Counted from the first letter of the stretch, positions 25,017 to 41,150 are shown. The stretch: 55,880 nt of DNA from Candidatus Gallimonas merdae (GCA_904419525.1 CAJFRT010000012.1:1-55880), one strand, 5' to 3'. Translations and numbers: made by a program. Notes: a model not told the origin generated them from the letters alone.

Positions 25017-26079
25017 GGCAAAGAGCAATGTTTCGGTATTCTTCCAGCTGACCCGCCGCCACCTGCTCGTCTTTTTCAAGAACAAGATCCGTCTGATGTA
25101 CACGCTGCTCGTGCCCGTCATCATCTTTGCGGTCTATATCTTCTTCCTGCGCCAGCTGGAGCTGTCCACGGTGAACAATGTGCTGCTCGAAAATAATATT
25201 CCCAAGAGCGAGCAGCTCATGAAATATATCGAAACGCTTGTCGATTCCTGGATGCTTTCGGGGATCGCCGCGCTGTCGTCCATTACGGTCTCGCTGCAGA
25301 CCAACAACGTATTCGTGGAGGATAAGCAGAACGGCGTCAACCGCGATTTTGCCTCCGCGCCCATCAGAAGGGGAGCGCTGATCGGCAGCTATGTCGTGTT
25401 CAACTTCCTCGTCACGCTGCTCGTGTGCATCGTCTATCTGATCATCTGCTTTGTGTACCTTGCATGTATGCAGGAATTTTTCCTGAATTTCACCGACTTC
25501 ATTACCATTTTCGGCATCATGCTGTACACGACGATCTCCTCCACGCTGATGACGGTGTTCATCTGCTCGTTCATCAAGACGGAGGGCACGATGGCAAGCC
25601 TCGTGGCGGTGTTTTCGACGGCCGTGGGCTTTCTGATCGGCGCCTATATGCCGCTCGGAATGCTTCCCACCTGGGTGCAGACCGTATGCGCGTTTATTCC
25701 GGGAACCTATTCCTGCGCGCTCCTGCGGTATTCCTTTATGGCGACGCCGATCGCCGAGCTCGAGCACTATGTCGTGGACGTCATGCAGTGTGCGGGCGGT
25801 CAGGAACTGATCGCCGAGCTGACCGGCAGTTTCGGGTACAATCTTGAGTTCATCTCCGTTACGGTGGAGCCGCCCTATCAGATGCTTGCGCTCACGGTGT
25901 TCAATATCGTCTTCCTTGCGCTGAACATCTTTTCCGGGAAGAAACTTGCGGACGTTCTCGGCGTCGGAAAGAAAAAGCGCAAAAAACGCGCCCAGCTTGC
26001 GGCGCAGGTCGCTTCCGGTTCCGAACCTGCTGCGGACGAAAAGCCGGACGGGCAGACAGATGAAACAAAAAATGAATGA
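25006..26079 (+). CDS. ABC-2 type transporter permease
   Basis: Membrane subunit of the preceding ATPase. The 357-residue product has an N-terminal membrane helix (about 28-48), a large outside loop, then five more hydrophobic segments between about 120 and 320, ending in a Lys/Arg-rich and Glu/Asp-rich cytosolic tail. The sequence FASAPIRRGALIGSYVVFN fits the conserved ABC-2 core. The ATG at 25006 overlaps the ATPase gene. Two long GC-rich hairpins follow the gene instead of a normal terminator. Confidence 0.9.
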   Translation: MQSKAKSNVSVFFQLTRRHLLVFFKNKIRLMYTLLVPVIIFAVYIFFLRQLELSTVNNVLLENNIPKSEQLMKYIETLVDSWMLSGIAALSSITVSLQTNNVFVEDKQNGVNRDFASAPIRRGALIGSYVVFNFLVTLLVCIVYLIICFVYLACMQEFFLNFTDFITIFGIMLYTTISSTLMTVFICSFIKTEGTMASLVAVFSTAVGFLIGAYMPLGMLPTWVQTVCAFIPGTYSCALLRYSFMATPIAELEHYVVDVMQCAGGQELIAELTGSFGYNLEFISVTVEPPYQMLALTVFNIVFLALNIFSGKKLADVLGVGKKKRKKRAQLAAQVASGSEPAADEKPDGQTDETKNE

Positions 26080-26093
26080 CGTCTGATCAATGT

Positions 26094-26127
26094 GCAGCGC
26101 GCCGCGGAATTTTCCGCGGCGCGCTGC
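26094..26127. repeat. GC-rich inverted repeat, no U-tract
   Basis: A 15-bp perfect stem starting GCAGCGCGCCGCGGA around a short AT loop lies 15 bases after the permease stop. No T-run follows on either strand. Confidence 0.75.
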
Positions 26128-26142
26128 CGTATGATGATGTTT

Positions 26143-26174
26143 CGGGCGCCCGCGCCGTTCGGCGCGGGCGCCCG
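26143..26174. repeat. second GC-rich inverted repeat, no U-tract
   Basis: A 14-bp perfect stem (CGGGCGCCCGCGCC) with loop GTTC lies five bases before the radA stop codon. With the preceding repeat it fills the gap between two convergent genes. Confidence 0.75.
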
Positions 26175-26178
26175 GTCT

Positions 26179-27558
26179 TTACGCCTGCCCGGGCTCTTTC
26201 GGGAACAGGGCTTTTATCATTTCCGAGACATATCGCACGGGAACAAGTTCGATCTTTCCCTTGAATTTTTCACATGCCTTCATGTTTTTTTCGGGCAGGA
26301 CGACGCGTCGGAATCCCATTTTCAGGCATTCGTTGACGCGCTTGTCGGCGCAGTTCACGCCGCGCACTTCGCCGGTCAGGCCGACTTCTCCGAATACGGC
26401 GGTATATTTTTCGACGGGAGTCATTTTTTCCGCGCTCGCAAGGGCCGCGCAGACGGCAAGGTCGGCGCTCGGCTCGTTCAGGCGGATCCCGCCCATGGCA
26501 TTGAGGTAGACGTCCTGTGCGCCGAGGACGAGCCCGCACCGTTTTTCAAGGACGGCGATAAGCACCACAAGGCGGTTGAAATCCACGCCGAGCGACATGC
26601 GGCGGGGAAGGCCGTAAGCCGTCCTGCACATGAGCGTCTGGATCTCCACCATCATGCAACGGTTGCCCGTCTCGCTTGGCGTGACGACCGCGCCCGCCGC
26701 CTCGCCGCGGCTGTCGGAGAGGAAGAGGGAGGAATAATCGGAAAGCCCGAAGATCCCTTCGTCCGTCATTTCAAATACGCCCACTTCCTGCACCGATCCG
26801 AATCTGTTCTTGACCGCGCGCAGGATCTTGAAATTTTCTGTCCGTTCGCCTTCAAAATAGAGCACGGCGTCCATGATGTGTTCAAGCACCTTGGGCCCGG
26901 CCAGCGTGCCTTCCTTGGTGACGTGTCCCACGATGAAAAAGGTGATGCCGCGGGACTTTGCGATGCGCATGAGGCGGGCCGCGCATTCGCGCACCTGTCC
27001 GACGCTGCCCGCGGCCGATGTGAGCGCATCGGTGTAGATCGCCTGAATGGAGTCCACGATCACGTATTCCGCTTCCAGAATGGCCTCCTCCGCATTCTCA
27101 AGGTTGGTTTCGTTGAGCAGCATCAGGGTGTCCGCGTCAATTTTCAGCCGCTCGCAGCGGAGTTTGACCTGGGAACAGCTCTCTTCGGCGGAAAGGTAGA
27201 GCACTTTGTGCTCTTTGGAAAGGTGCGCGGCGACCTGTGTCAGAAGGGTGGATTTTCCGACGCCGGGGTCTCCGCCTACCAGCACGAGCGAGCCCCGCAC
27301 GATGCCGCCGCCCAGCACGACGTCAAGCTCGGCAATGCCCGATGAGACGCGCTCATACCGTTCAAATTTCACCTGGGAAAGGGGAAGCGCCCGCGAAGCG
27401 GCGGGACGCATGGCCTGTTTTTTGGAAGAGGGCGCGGCAGGCGCAACGGGCTCTTCGACAAGGGTGTTGAACTTTCCGCAGTCGGGGCATCTTCCCAACC
27501 ATTTGGGCGATACGTACCCGCACTCGGCGCATACAAATTGTGTCAGAGATTTCGGCAT
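26179..27558 (-). CDS. radA: DNA repair protein RadA
   Basis: RecA-related branch-migration helicase acting in recombination (also called Sms). The 459-residue product shows a four-Cys zinc finger (C10, C13, C24, C27), Walker A GGDPGVGKST (about 98-107), the RadA-specific VKNRFGS motif near residue 250, and a Lon-protease-like C-terminal domain with GGIRLNEPSADLAVCAALAS. It is the last gene of a minus-strand run S4/RqcP, ispDF, NERD, radA. In many Firmicutes radA is next to disA and ispD; here a NERD gene stands at that place. Confidence 0.96.
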   Translation of the reverse strand: MPKSLTQFVCAECGYVSPKWLGRCPDCGKFNTLVEEPVAPAAPSSKKQAMRPAASRALPLSQVKFERYERVSSGIAELDVVLGGGIVRGSLVLVGGDPGVGKSTLLTQVAAHLSKEHKVLYLSAEESCSQVKLRCERLKIDADTLMLLNETNLENAEEAILEAEYVIVDSIQAIYTDALTSAAGSVGQVRECAARLMRIAKSRGITFFIVGHVTKEGTLAGPKVLEHIMDAVLYFEGERTENFKILRAVKNRFGSVQEVGVFEMTDEGIFGLSDYSSLFLSDSRGEAAGAVVTPSETGNRCMMVEIQTLMCRTAYGLPRRMSLGVDFNRLVVLIAVLEKRCGLVLGAQDVYLNAMGGIRLNEPSADLAVCAALASAEKMTPVEKYTAVFGEVGLTGEVRGVNCADKRVNECLKMGFRRVVLPEKNMKACEKFKGKIELVPVRYVSEMIKALFPKEPGQA

Positions 27559-27567
27559 ACAGAATTC

Positions 27568-28332
27568 CTATTTGAGTTGTTTTGTGAATTTGCATTTCGG
27601 GTAATTGGAACAGCCGTAGAATTGTCCGTATTTTCCGTTACGCAATATCAGTTTTCCGCCGCAGCGCGGACAGATATTGGCGGCAATATCCGATTGCATT
27701 TTATAGATGTCTTGCAGGTGTTCTTCCTCTGAAACAGAATATCGGTCGCGATAATTGCAGAGCGTGTTATAAACTTCATCCTGTTGCGTGGCAGAGAGCA
27801 GGGCATTGCCTTGGTTGAGCGTCAAAAGACGGTGCTGCAATTCCGACGGCGAGCAGACATACCGGCTGTAAACATTTTCGATGTTGCCCTGAACAAAGAC
27901 GACAAAACCAAAGACCGGGACGTTTTTTCCGAGGATTGATTTGACAAGATAGATATGAGTTGCGTTTTGCTTGACGGGGGAATGGAGTTGATTTTTGACG
28001 CGTCCGCCTGCAAGAACCTGCGTCCATTCATGCTGCTCATCGTTTCCATAAATCGTTCCGGAATAATTTTTGGTTTCGATCACACAGACGCCGTGCTGGC
28101 AAATAAAGATATGATCGATCTGCGAAGAGCTTTGATTCTTTTGATTGAAAAGAATGATATTGTCGATCACATGATCGTGTTCCGAACGACAGCAGCGGTG
28201 CAGGATACCGGAAATATAGTTTTCTCCGCGCCTTCCTCTGGCTTCCGGCCTGTTGAAATAATACCGGAGGATCGCTCCGAGGAAAAGAAGAAGCACGCCG
28301 AAAACAATGGCGACGACGATCAAAGGAATCAT
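27568..28332 (-). CDS. NERD-domain protein with C-terminal topoisomerase-type zinc finger
   Basis: The 254-residue product has one N-terminal membrane helix (about 3-25), then a nuclease-related domain: RRGENYISGIL, SQIDHIFICQHGVCVIETKN (the D...E-x-K pattern of restriction-like nucleases), and a C4 zinc ribbon of the topoisomerase I type (CPRCGG ... YGCSNYPKC). That suggests a membrane-anchored DNA- or RNA-acting protein; no member's function is firmly known to me. The gene looks clearly AT-richer than its neighbours and uses different codons, a sign of horizontal acquisition. It starts two bases after the ispDF stop, so it is inside the operon. Confidence 0.88.
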   Translation of the reverse strand: MIPLIVVAIVFGVLLLFLGAILRYYFNRPEARGRRGENYISGILHRCCRSEHDHVIDNIILFNQKNQSSSQIDHIFICQHGVCVIETKNYSGTIYGNDEQHEWTQVLAGGRVKNQLHSPVKQNATHIYLVKSILGKNVPVFGFVVFVQGNIENVYSRYVCSPSELQHRLLTLNQGNALLSATQQDEVYNTLCNYRDRYSVSEEEHLQDIYKMQSDIAANICPRCGGKLILRNGKYGQFYGCSNYPKCKFTKQLK

Positions 28333-28333
28333 G

Positions 28334-29455
28334 TTACATGCTCCTTACAATTTCAAGCAGTACCGTTGCAAAGCAGGTGATTCCCTTTTCTTCGCCGACG
28401 TAGCCGAGCTTTTCATTGGTGCCTGCGGCGATCCCGACGGCGGAAAGGGGGAGGGAGAGGGCGGCGGAAAGGCTGCGTCTCATTGCCTCGATGTGCGGCG
28501 CAAGGCGGGGACGCTGTGCCAGAATGGAGAGACTGACGTTTTTCGGCGCAAGTCCCTGTTCCCGGACAAGCCGCATGACTTCGGCAAGCAGCGCCATGCT
28601 GTCCGCTCCCGCAAAGCGATCGTCCGTGTCGGGGAAATAGTATCCGATGTCGCGCAGCCCCGCGGCGGACAGGAGGGAATCCATCAGGGCATGGACGAGC
28701 ACGTCGCCGTCCGAATGTGCAACGAGCCCGCGCGTGTGGGGGATTCGTATCCCGCCGAGCACAATATGGTCTCCTTCGCCGAAGGCGTGAGTATCGACGC
28801 CGAACCCGACGCGTTCGGCAGGGGAAAAGTCCTCGGAATAGGTGAGTTTTTTGTTGGCGCGGTCTCCCCGGAAGATGTGCGGCGGCGCGATGTATGCCGC
28901 GTACACGCCGCTGTCGTCGGTGAATTCTTCTTCGCGCTCCTCTTCAAACGCCCGGTCGTATGCCCGCAGCAGGTCGTCGCGCATAAATCCCTGCGGCGTC
29001 TGTACGGCGAAAACGTCTTTGCGCGCGGGGACGGACACGATGCGGCCGTCCCTGACAAGGACGGTCGTGTCCGTTGCGGGCAGGGCGCACACGCCGCTGC
29101 CGTATTTTCTGACGCAGGCGATGCAGTCATCGATGATCTTTTTCGTGACGGACGGCCGTGCCGCGTCGTGGACGAGCACCAGGTCGCCCTTTGCTTCGTG
29201 GAGCGCAAAATAGACGCTCTGCGTGCGGAACGCGCCGCCGATGACGGTGCGCGCGTTCGGGAAGGGGGCGAGAAGCGCCGAAATGCGCGCCTCGTCCTCT
29301 GCGCGGCAGGCGACAAGGATCTCATCCGCAACGGCGGAGAATGCCGACAGCGAGTAGCTCAGGACGGGCAGGCCGTTCAGCTCCCGCAACACCTTGTTTT
29401 CGGAAAACCCGGCGCGCTCTCCCTTCCCTGCGGCGCAGAGAATGACGCTGATCAT
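28334..29455 (-). CDS. ispDF: bifunctional IspD/IspF: MEP cytidylyltransferase and MECDP synthase
   Basis: Two non-consecutive MEP-pathway steps on one chain of 373 residues. Residues 1 to about 215 are IspD (CTP + MEP to CDP-ME): ILCAAGKGERAG (6-16), VHDAARPSVT, VCALPATDT and FAVQTPQGF. Residues from about 219 are IspF: VGFGVDTHAFGEGD with the Asp-x-His zinc ligands, LVAHSDGDVLVHALMD, and GIAAGTNEKLGYVGEEKGI. The start ATG (first base 29455) has GAGGTGAT upstream and overlaps the S4 gene stop by four bases. Fused ispDF is best known from proteobacteria; most Firmicutes keep adjacent separate genes. It feeds the same pathway as dxr. Confidence 0.95.
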   Translation of the reverse strand: MISVILCAAGKGERAGFSENKVLRELNGLPVLSYSLSAFSAVADEILVACRAEDEARISALLAPFPNARTVIGGAFRTQSVYFALHEAKGDLVLVHDAARPSVTKKIIDDCIACVRKYGSGVCALPATDTTVLVRDGRIVSVPARKDVFAVQTPQGFMRDDLLRAYDRAFEEEREEEFTDDSGVYAAYIAPPHIFRGDRANKKLTYSEDFSPAERVGFGVDTHAFGEGDHIVLGGIRIPHTRGLVAHSDGDVLVHALMDSLLSAAGLRDIGYYFPDTDDRFAGADSMALLAEVMRLVREQGLAPKNVSLSILAQRPRLAPHIEAMRRSLSAALSLPLSAVGIAAGTNEKLGYVGEEKGITCFATVLLEIVRSM

Positions 29456-29694
29456 GCGATCACCTCGTAAAGGGAGGCTGCGTCGTCCTTTTTGGCCGTC
29501 TCCCGCAGTTCCAGGACGCGGAATTTCAGCGTCCCGGAGGCAAACCGGAGCTCCACGACGTCGCCCGCCTTCACGCGGAAAGAGGGTTTGACTTCCCGTC
29601 CGTTGACGGAAATTTTGCCCGCGGAGGCGGCCTCCTGTGCGACGGTGCGCCGCTTTAAGATCCTGGAAACTTTCAGAAATTTGTCGATTCTCAT
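29452..29694 (-). CDS. rqcP: S4-domain RNA-binding protein (RqcP/YabO-like)
   Basis: An 80-residue single S4 domain: MRIDKFLKVSRILKRRTVAQ, then ISVNGREVKPSFRVKAGDVVEL. B. subtilis RqcP of this size binds the large subunit with RqcH in ribosome-associated quality control; Hsp15 is the proteobacterial counterpart. No rqcH is in the window. The stop overlaps the ispDF start (ATGA), and the divergent rpoB promoter lies upstream. No strong ribosome binding site is seen before the ATG. Confidence 0.88.
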   Translation of the reverse strand: MRIDKFLKVSRILKRRTVAQEAASAGKISVNGREVKPSFRVKAGDVVELRFASGTLKFRVLELRETAKKDDAASLYEVIA

Positions 29695-29743
29695 CTTTTT
29701 TGCCCGAATTCCGTAAAAATTGAATTTTTCCGCGCAAAACCGT

Positions 29744-29772
29744 TTGACATCTTTTCACGCGTGGTCTATAAT
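29744..29772 (+). promoter_or_regulatory. rpoBC promoter
   Basis: Consensus TTGACA (29744-29749), 17-bp spacer, TATAAT (29767-29772). Confidence 0.88.
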
Positions 29773-29999
29773 AACATACTGTATCACTATGCACAGAATG
29801 CGTTTTTGCACCTTTCTGCACAAAACAGGGCGAAAAGCAGACGCATTCCGGGCACATTCTTCCCGTATTATAGCGCAATTTTGCGCAGTTGTAAAGGGGA
29901 GAGCGCATTTTTCCGTTTGGACAATTCGATTTTTATCGATGAAAAGATATACTCGGTAGATCGTAATAAAAAATCACGAAAAAGGAGTATATTGCCGAG
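29773..29999 (+). promoter_or_regulatory. long untranslated leader of rpoB
   Basis: About 220 bases separate the predicted start point from the rpoB ATG. GAATGCGT (29796-29803) can pair with ACGCATTC (29841-29848), closing a 37-base internal loop that also has TGCA repeats, so the leader is probably folded. No terminator or known ribosomal-protein leader motif is seen. GGAG at 29984-29987 is the likely ribosome binding site, with a rather long 12-base spacing. Confidence 0.45.
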
Positions 30000-34136
<4,137 letters not shown>

Positions 34137-34148
34137 AGGGAGGATACC

Positions 34149-38363
<4,215 letters not shown>

Positions 38364-38375
38364 CGCAGGAATTTC

Positions 38376-38408
38376 AAAAATACCGCACGAAAAAGTGCGG
38401 TATTTTTT
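38376..38408 (+). terminator. rpoBC terminator
   Basis: TACCGCAC/GTGCGGTA (38381-38388 with 38395-38402), loop GAAAAA, preceded by five A and followed by six T. Confidence 0.9.
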
Positions 38409-38446
38409 CGTGCAAAAAATTTTTTCGGAAAATTTGCAAAAACTCC

Positions 38447-38469
38447 AACAAAAGGGCCGGTTCAAACGT
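38447..38469 (+). promoter_or_regulatory. possible ECF-type promoter of the lipoprotein gene
   Basis: AAC (38447-38449) and CGT (38467-38469) lie 17 bases apart, the pattern of many ECF sigma promoters, with no sigma-A-like boxes in this gap. It would start transcription about 40 bases ahead of the lipoprotein gene. Weak evidence: two triplets only. Confidence 0.3.
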
Positions 38470-38518
38470 TGAATGGGTGTAAGAGCCGCACAGAGAGCGG
38501 CAAAAAGGAGGAATCGAT

Positions 38519-39529
38519 ATGAAAAAATTATTTGCAGTCGCAGCGGCGGTGCTGGCCGGAACGGCAATGCTTGCGTTTGCGGGGTGCGACAGTCAGAATG
38601 GCTCGCTTGCAGAGGGCGGCCTCGGCGGCGGAGCGGGGACACAGGCGGAGGCGGGCGCGAAGAGCGCCTACGCACTCGGCGCGGTCACAACGGCCGGACT
38701 GCTTGCCAATGCGACGGAGACCATGTCCAACACGGCGGCCTCCGGACAGGCGGACGCGTCGGCGGGAGACGCCATGAAGGAGCAAGTCTCCGATTTCAAT
38801 GAATATTTCAACGTGCTCGATACCTTCCTGGACGAAGGCGCGATCCAGACGTCTGTCACGGAAAATGACGATACGTCCTATGATTTTGCGTACAAAATGA
38901 CCGTCACGGGAAAGAATCCGGACGGCAGCAGTGTTTCGTACACCATGTATTACACCGAAACGGAGGCAGGCACCTACGAGGAAAACGACGATGACGAACG
39001 TGAAGTGACGGTCGCCTACGAGCTGACGGGCGTTCTTGAAATGGACGGCGTTGCCTATGAAATGACGGGTTACCGCATGTCGCAGACGGAAACGGAGGGC
39101 CGCGAGGAGGAGTCGAGCGAGTCGCTCTGGATCATGGCGACCGACCCGACGGACACTTCCAACTATGTCCGCATGGATCTGGAGACGGAGAGCGAGCAGG
39201 AGGGCGCCGAAAACGAAACGGAACGCGAATATGTGTACCGCGTCTATCGCGACGGGAAACTGACCGAACAGATGAGCGTCAGTTTTGAAACAGAGGACGA
39301 GGACGGCGGAAACGAGACGGAGTACGAACTCTCCATCTTCAAGGACGGTGAGCGCAGCTTCTATGAAGTGGAGCGGGCCGAACGTCTGAACGGGACGGTG
39401 AGCATCGGCGTCAGATACCGGACGGCGCAGGGAAGCGGCCGGTTCGTTGTGGTGCAGACGAAAGACGGAACGTATACGTATGAATTCGATGACGGCAGCC
39501 GTCTTGAACTGGACGATCGCGACGACTGA
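38519..39529 (+). CDS. acidic predicted lipoprotein of unknown function
   Basis: A 336-residue exported lipoprotein: signal MKKLFAVAAAVLAGTAMLAF, lipobox FAGC with Cys23. The mature part has a Gly/Ala-rich linker (about 30-75) and then a strongly acidic domain that looks all-beta (repeated strands such as YDFAYKMTVTGKN, EVTVAYELTGVLEMDGV, EYVYRVYRDGKLTEQMSVSF, GTYTYEFDDGSRLEL). I recognise no named family. AAGGAGG lies 7-8 bases before the ATG. It stands directly upstream of the sigma/anti-sigma fusion gene, which has its own sigma-A promoter, so the two may be regulator and target; that is inference. Confidence 0.78.
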   Translation: MKKLFAVAAAVLAGTAMLAFAGCDSQNGSLAEGGLGGGAGTQAEAGAKSAYALGAVTTAGLLANATETMSNTAASGQADASAGDAMKEQVSDFNEYFNVLDTFLDEGAIQTSVTENDDTSYDFAYKMTVTGKNPDGSSVSYTMYYTETEAGTYEENDDDEREVTVAYELTGVLEMDGVAYEMTGYRMSQTETEGREEESSESLWIMATDPTDTSNYVRMDLETESEQEGAENETEREYVYRVYRDGKLTEQMSVSFETEDEDGGNETEYELSIFKDGERSFYEVERAERLNGTVSIGVRYRTAQGSGRFVVVQTKDGTYTYEFDDGSRLELDDRDD

Positions 39530-39572
39530 AGCCGGACATAGCGCAGCCCGTCTGCGGCGCGAAAAAGAGGGA

Positions 39573-39601
39573 TTGACAGGCTGCGCGGTTCCTGTTATAC
39601 T
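39573..39601 (+). promoter_or_regulatory. promoter of the sigma/anti-sigma fusion gene
   Basis: Consensus TTGACA (39573-39578), 17-bp spacer, TATACT (39596-39601). Confidence 0.85.
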
Positions 39602-39633
39602 GAATACGGAATTCTGATCTGAGGAGAACGGAT

Positions 39634-41139
39634 GTGACGCTTGACGAAGCTCTCGCAAAACTGGCGGAAGGAGACCGGTCCGCGTTCGGCGAGGTCTACA
39701 ATCAGACGCGCAAGACCGTCTACTATATTGCGCTGTCCGTCGTGCGGGAGCGCATGTTGGCCGAGGACGTCATGCAGACCGTCTATCTGAAAGTCCTCGG
39801 CAATGCCTCCCGTTACCGTCGGGGAACGAACGCGGCGGCGTGGATCGCGCGCATCGCCCGCAACGAGGCGATCGACCTTTGGCGCAGACGTTCGCGCGAA
39901 CTCTCCGTCGATGAGCGGGAAAATCCGCTTCCCTTCGGGATGTGGAGCGTGGACGATTACGGCCTGCTCATAGATCTTGCGCGCCGTATTTTAAAGCGCG
40001 AGGAGTTCTCCGTGCTCATGCTTTCGGCTGCGGAGGGCTATAAGCGGCGGGAAATCGCGCAGATGCTCGGCATGCCGCTTCCGACGGTCACCTGGCACTA
40101 TTCGCGTGCGGTGAAAAAGATGCGGCAGGCGTTGGAGGAAGAAAGAGAGGTTTCTTATGGAGGTGGCATCGTGGACAGGCGCGAACTGGAGCGTGAATTG
40201 CGCCGCGAGGCAGAAGAGCATACGCCGGATGTCTATGACCGTCTGACGGCCGCCTGTCAGGAAATGCGGGCTGCGGGCAGCGCTGTCGCAGTCGTTCGTT
40301 CCCGCAAGCCGCTGCTCGCCGCGCTTGCCGGCGCAACGGCCGTGCTGCTGATTCTGCTTGCCTGCATTCTGCCCTTTGTGCTGCGCGGCGGCGGGACGGC
40401 GAATCTGTATATCAGCATCAATCCGTCCGTGGAATTTGTTGTAGAGGACGATCGGGTGACGGGCGTGCATGCGCTCAACCGCGACGCGGCGATCCTGATC
40501 TCCGGCGAAAACTTCATCGGCATGTCCCCCGAAGACGCCGGCGCGGCATTTGCGGCGCTCTCCGAACGGAAACATCTGATCACGGCACAGGGCGTGGGCG
40601 TCTACGCGACGGGCAGCGACAGCGAACAGCTCGAACAGCGGGTGCGGGCGCGCCTGGAAAGCCAGTCGCAGGGCGCTTATACCGTGAGCACGCTCTCGCA
40701 GACGGACTTCGACGCCCTGATCGCATCCTATGACGAGGCGGCCATGGGGGACTTTGAAGACTACCTCGGACGCGAGCTTGCCCATCTCAGGGCTGGCTTT
40801 GCGGAACAGGTGCGCACGCTGATGAATACTTACCTTGCCGATCTTGAAAATGTGTCTGCGGGCTCGATGACACAGGCGGAGTTCAATGCAAAATATCTGT
40901 ATCTCGGCGAGGACTGCATCTTTGAGGACGGGGACGAAAGCATCGGCGATCTGAAGGAGGGCTTTGAAGAACTCTGGCAGGAGATCGGGCGCCACGGCAA
41001 CGAGTATATCTTTGATGAGCTCTACGATGAGTTTCTGGAAGCGGTCGAAGAACTTTATGAGACGGGGCAGGACGACGATTCCGATGATGACGATGACTGC
41101 GACGATGACGATCATGAAGATGACGACGATGATGACTGA
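39634..41139 (+). CDS. ECF sigma factor fused to an RsgI-like transmembrane anti-sigma module
   Basis: One uninterrupted frame of 501 residues from a GTG with GAGGAGA upstream. Residues 1 to about 170 are an ECF sigma factor: region 2 (GDRSAFGEVYNQTRKTVYYI ... AWIARIARNEAIDLWRRR) and region 4 (FSVLMLSAAEGYKRREIAQM, then LPTVTWHYSRAVKKMRQ). Residues about 180-220 (DRRELERELRREAEEHTPDV) match the short cytosolic domain of clostridial anti-sigma proteins. Residues about 226-249 form a membrane helix. Then comes YISINPSVEFVVEDDRVTGV, the hallmark of the RsgI extracytoplasmic domain (about 255-305), a helical region, and a tail with 18 Asp in the last 24 residues. Sigma and anti-sigma are normally separate overlapping genes. 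The site-2 protease encoded at 4717 would be a natural candidate to release the sigma part. Confidence 0.85.
   Translation: MTLDEALAKLAEGDRSAFGEVYNQTRKTVYYIALSVVRERMLAEDVMQTVYLKVLGNASRYRRGTNAAAWIARIARNEAIDLWRRRSRELSVDERENPLPFGMWSVDDYGLLIDLARRILKREEFSVLMLSAAEGYKRREIAQMLGMPLPTVTWHYSRAVKKMRQALEEEREVSYGGGIVDRRELERELRREAEEHTPDVYDRLTAACQEMRAAGSAVAVVRSRKPLLAALAGATAVLLILLACILPFVLRGGGTANLYISINPSVEFVVEDDRVTGVHALNRDAAILISGENFIGMSPEDAGAAFAALSERKHLITAQGVGVYATGSDSEQLEQRVRARLESQSQGAYTVSTLSQTDFDALIASYDEAAMGDFEDYLGRELAHLRAGFAEQVRTLMNTYLADLENVSAGSMTQAEFNAKYLYLGEDCIFEDGDESIGDLKEGFEELWQEIGRHGNEYIFDELYDEFLEAVEELYETGQDDDSDDDDDCDDDDHEDDDDDD
40159..40173 (+). promoter_or_regulatory. internal ribosome binding site and GTG start at the sigma/anti-sigma junction
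   Basis: GGAGGT (40159-40164), six bases, then an in-frame GTG (codon 180 of the fusion). This is as good a site as any in the window and marks the expected anti-sigma start. Use of it would yield a separate 322-residue anti-sigma protein in addition to the fusion. Confidence 0.55.
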
Positions 41140-41150
41140 CTTCATACGTC

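Noticed and set aside
29456..29908. N-terminal extension of the ispDF frame
   Set aside because: It covers the S4 gene in another frame and the divergent rpoB promoter; the ATG with first base 29455 has a good ribosome binding site.
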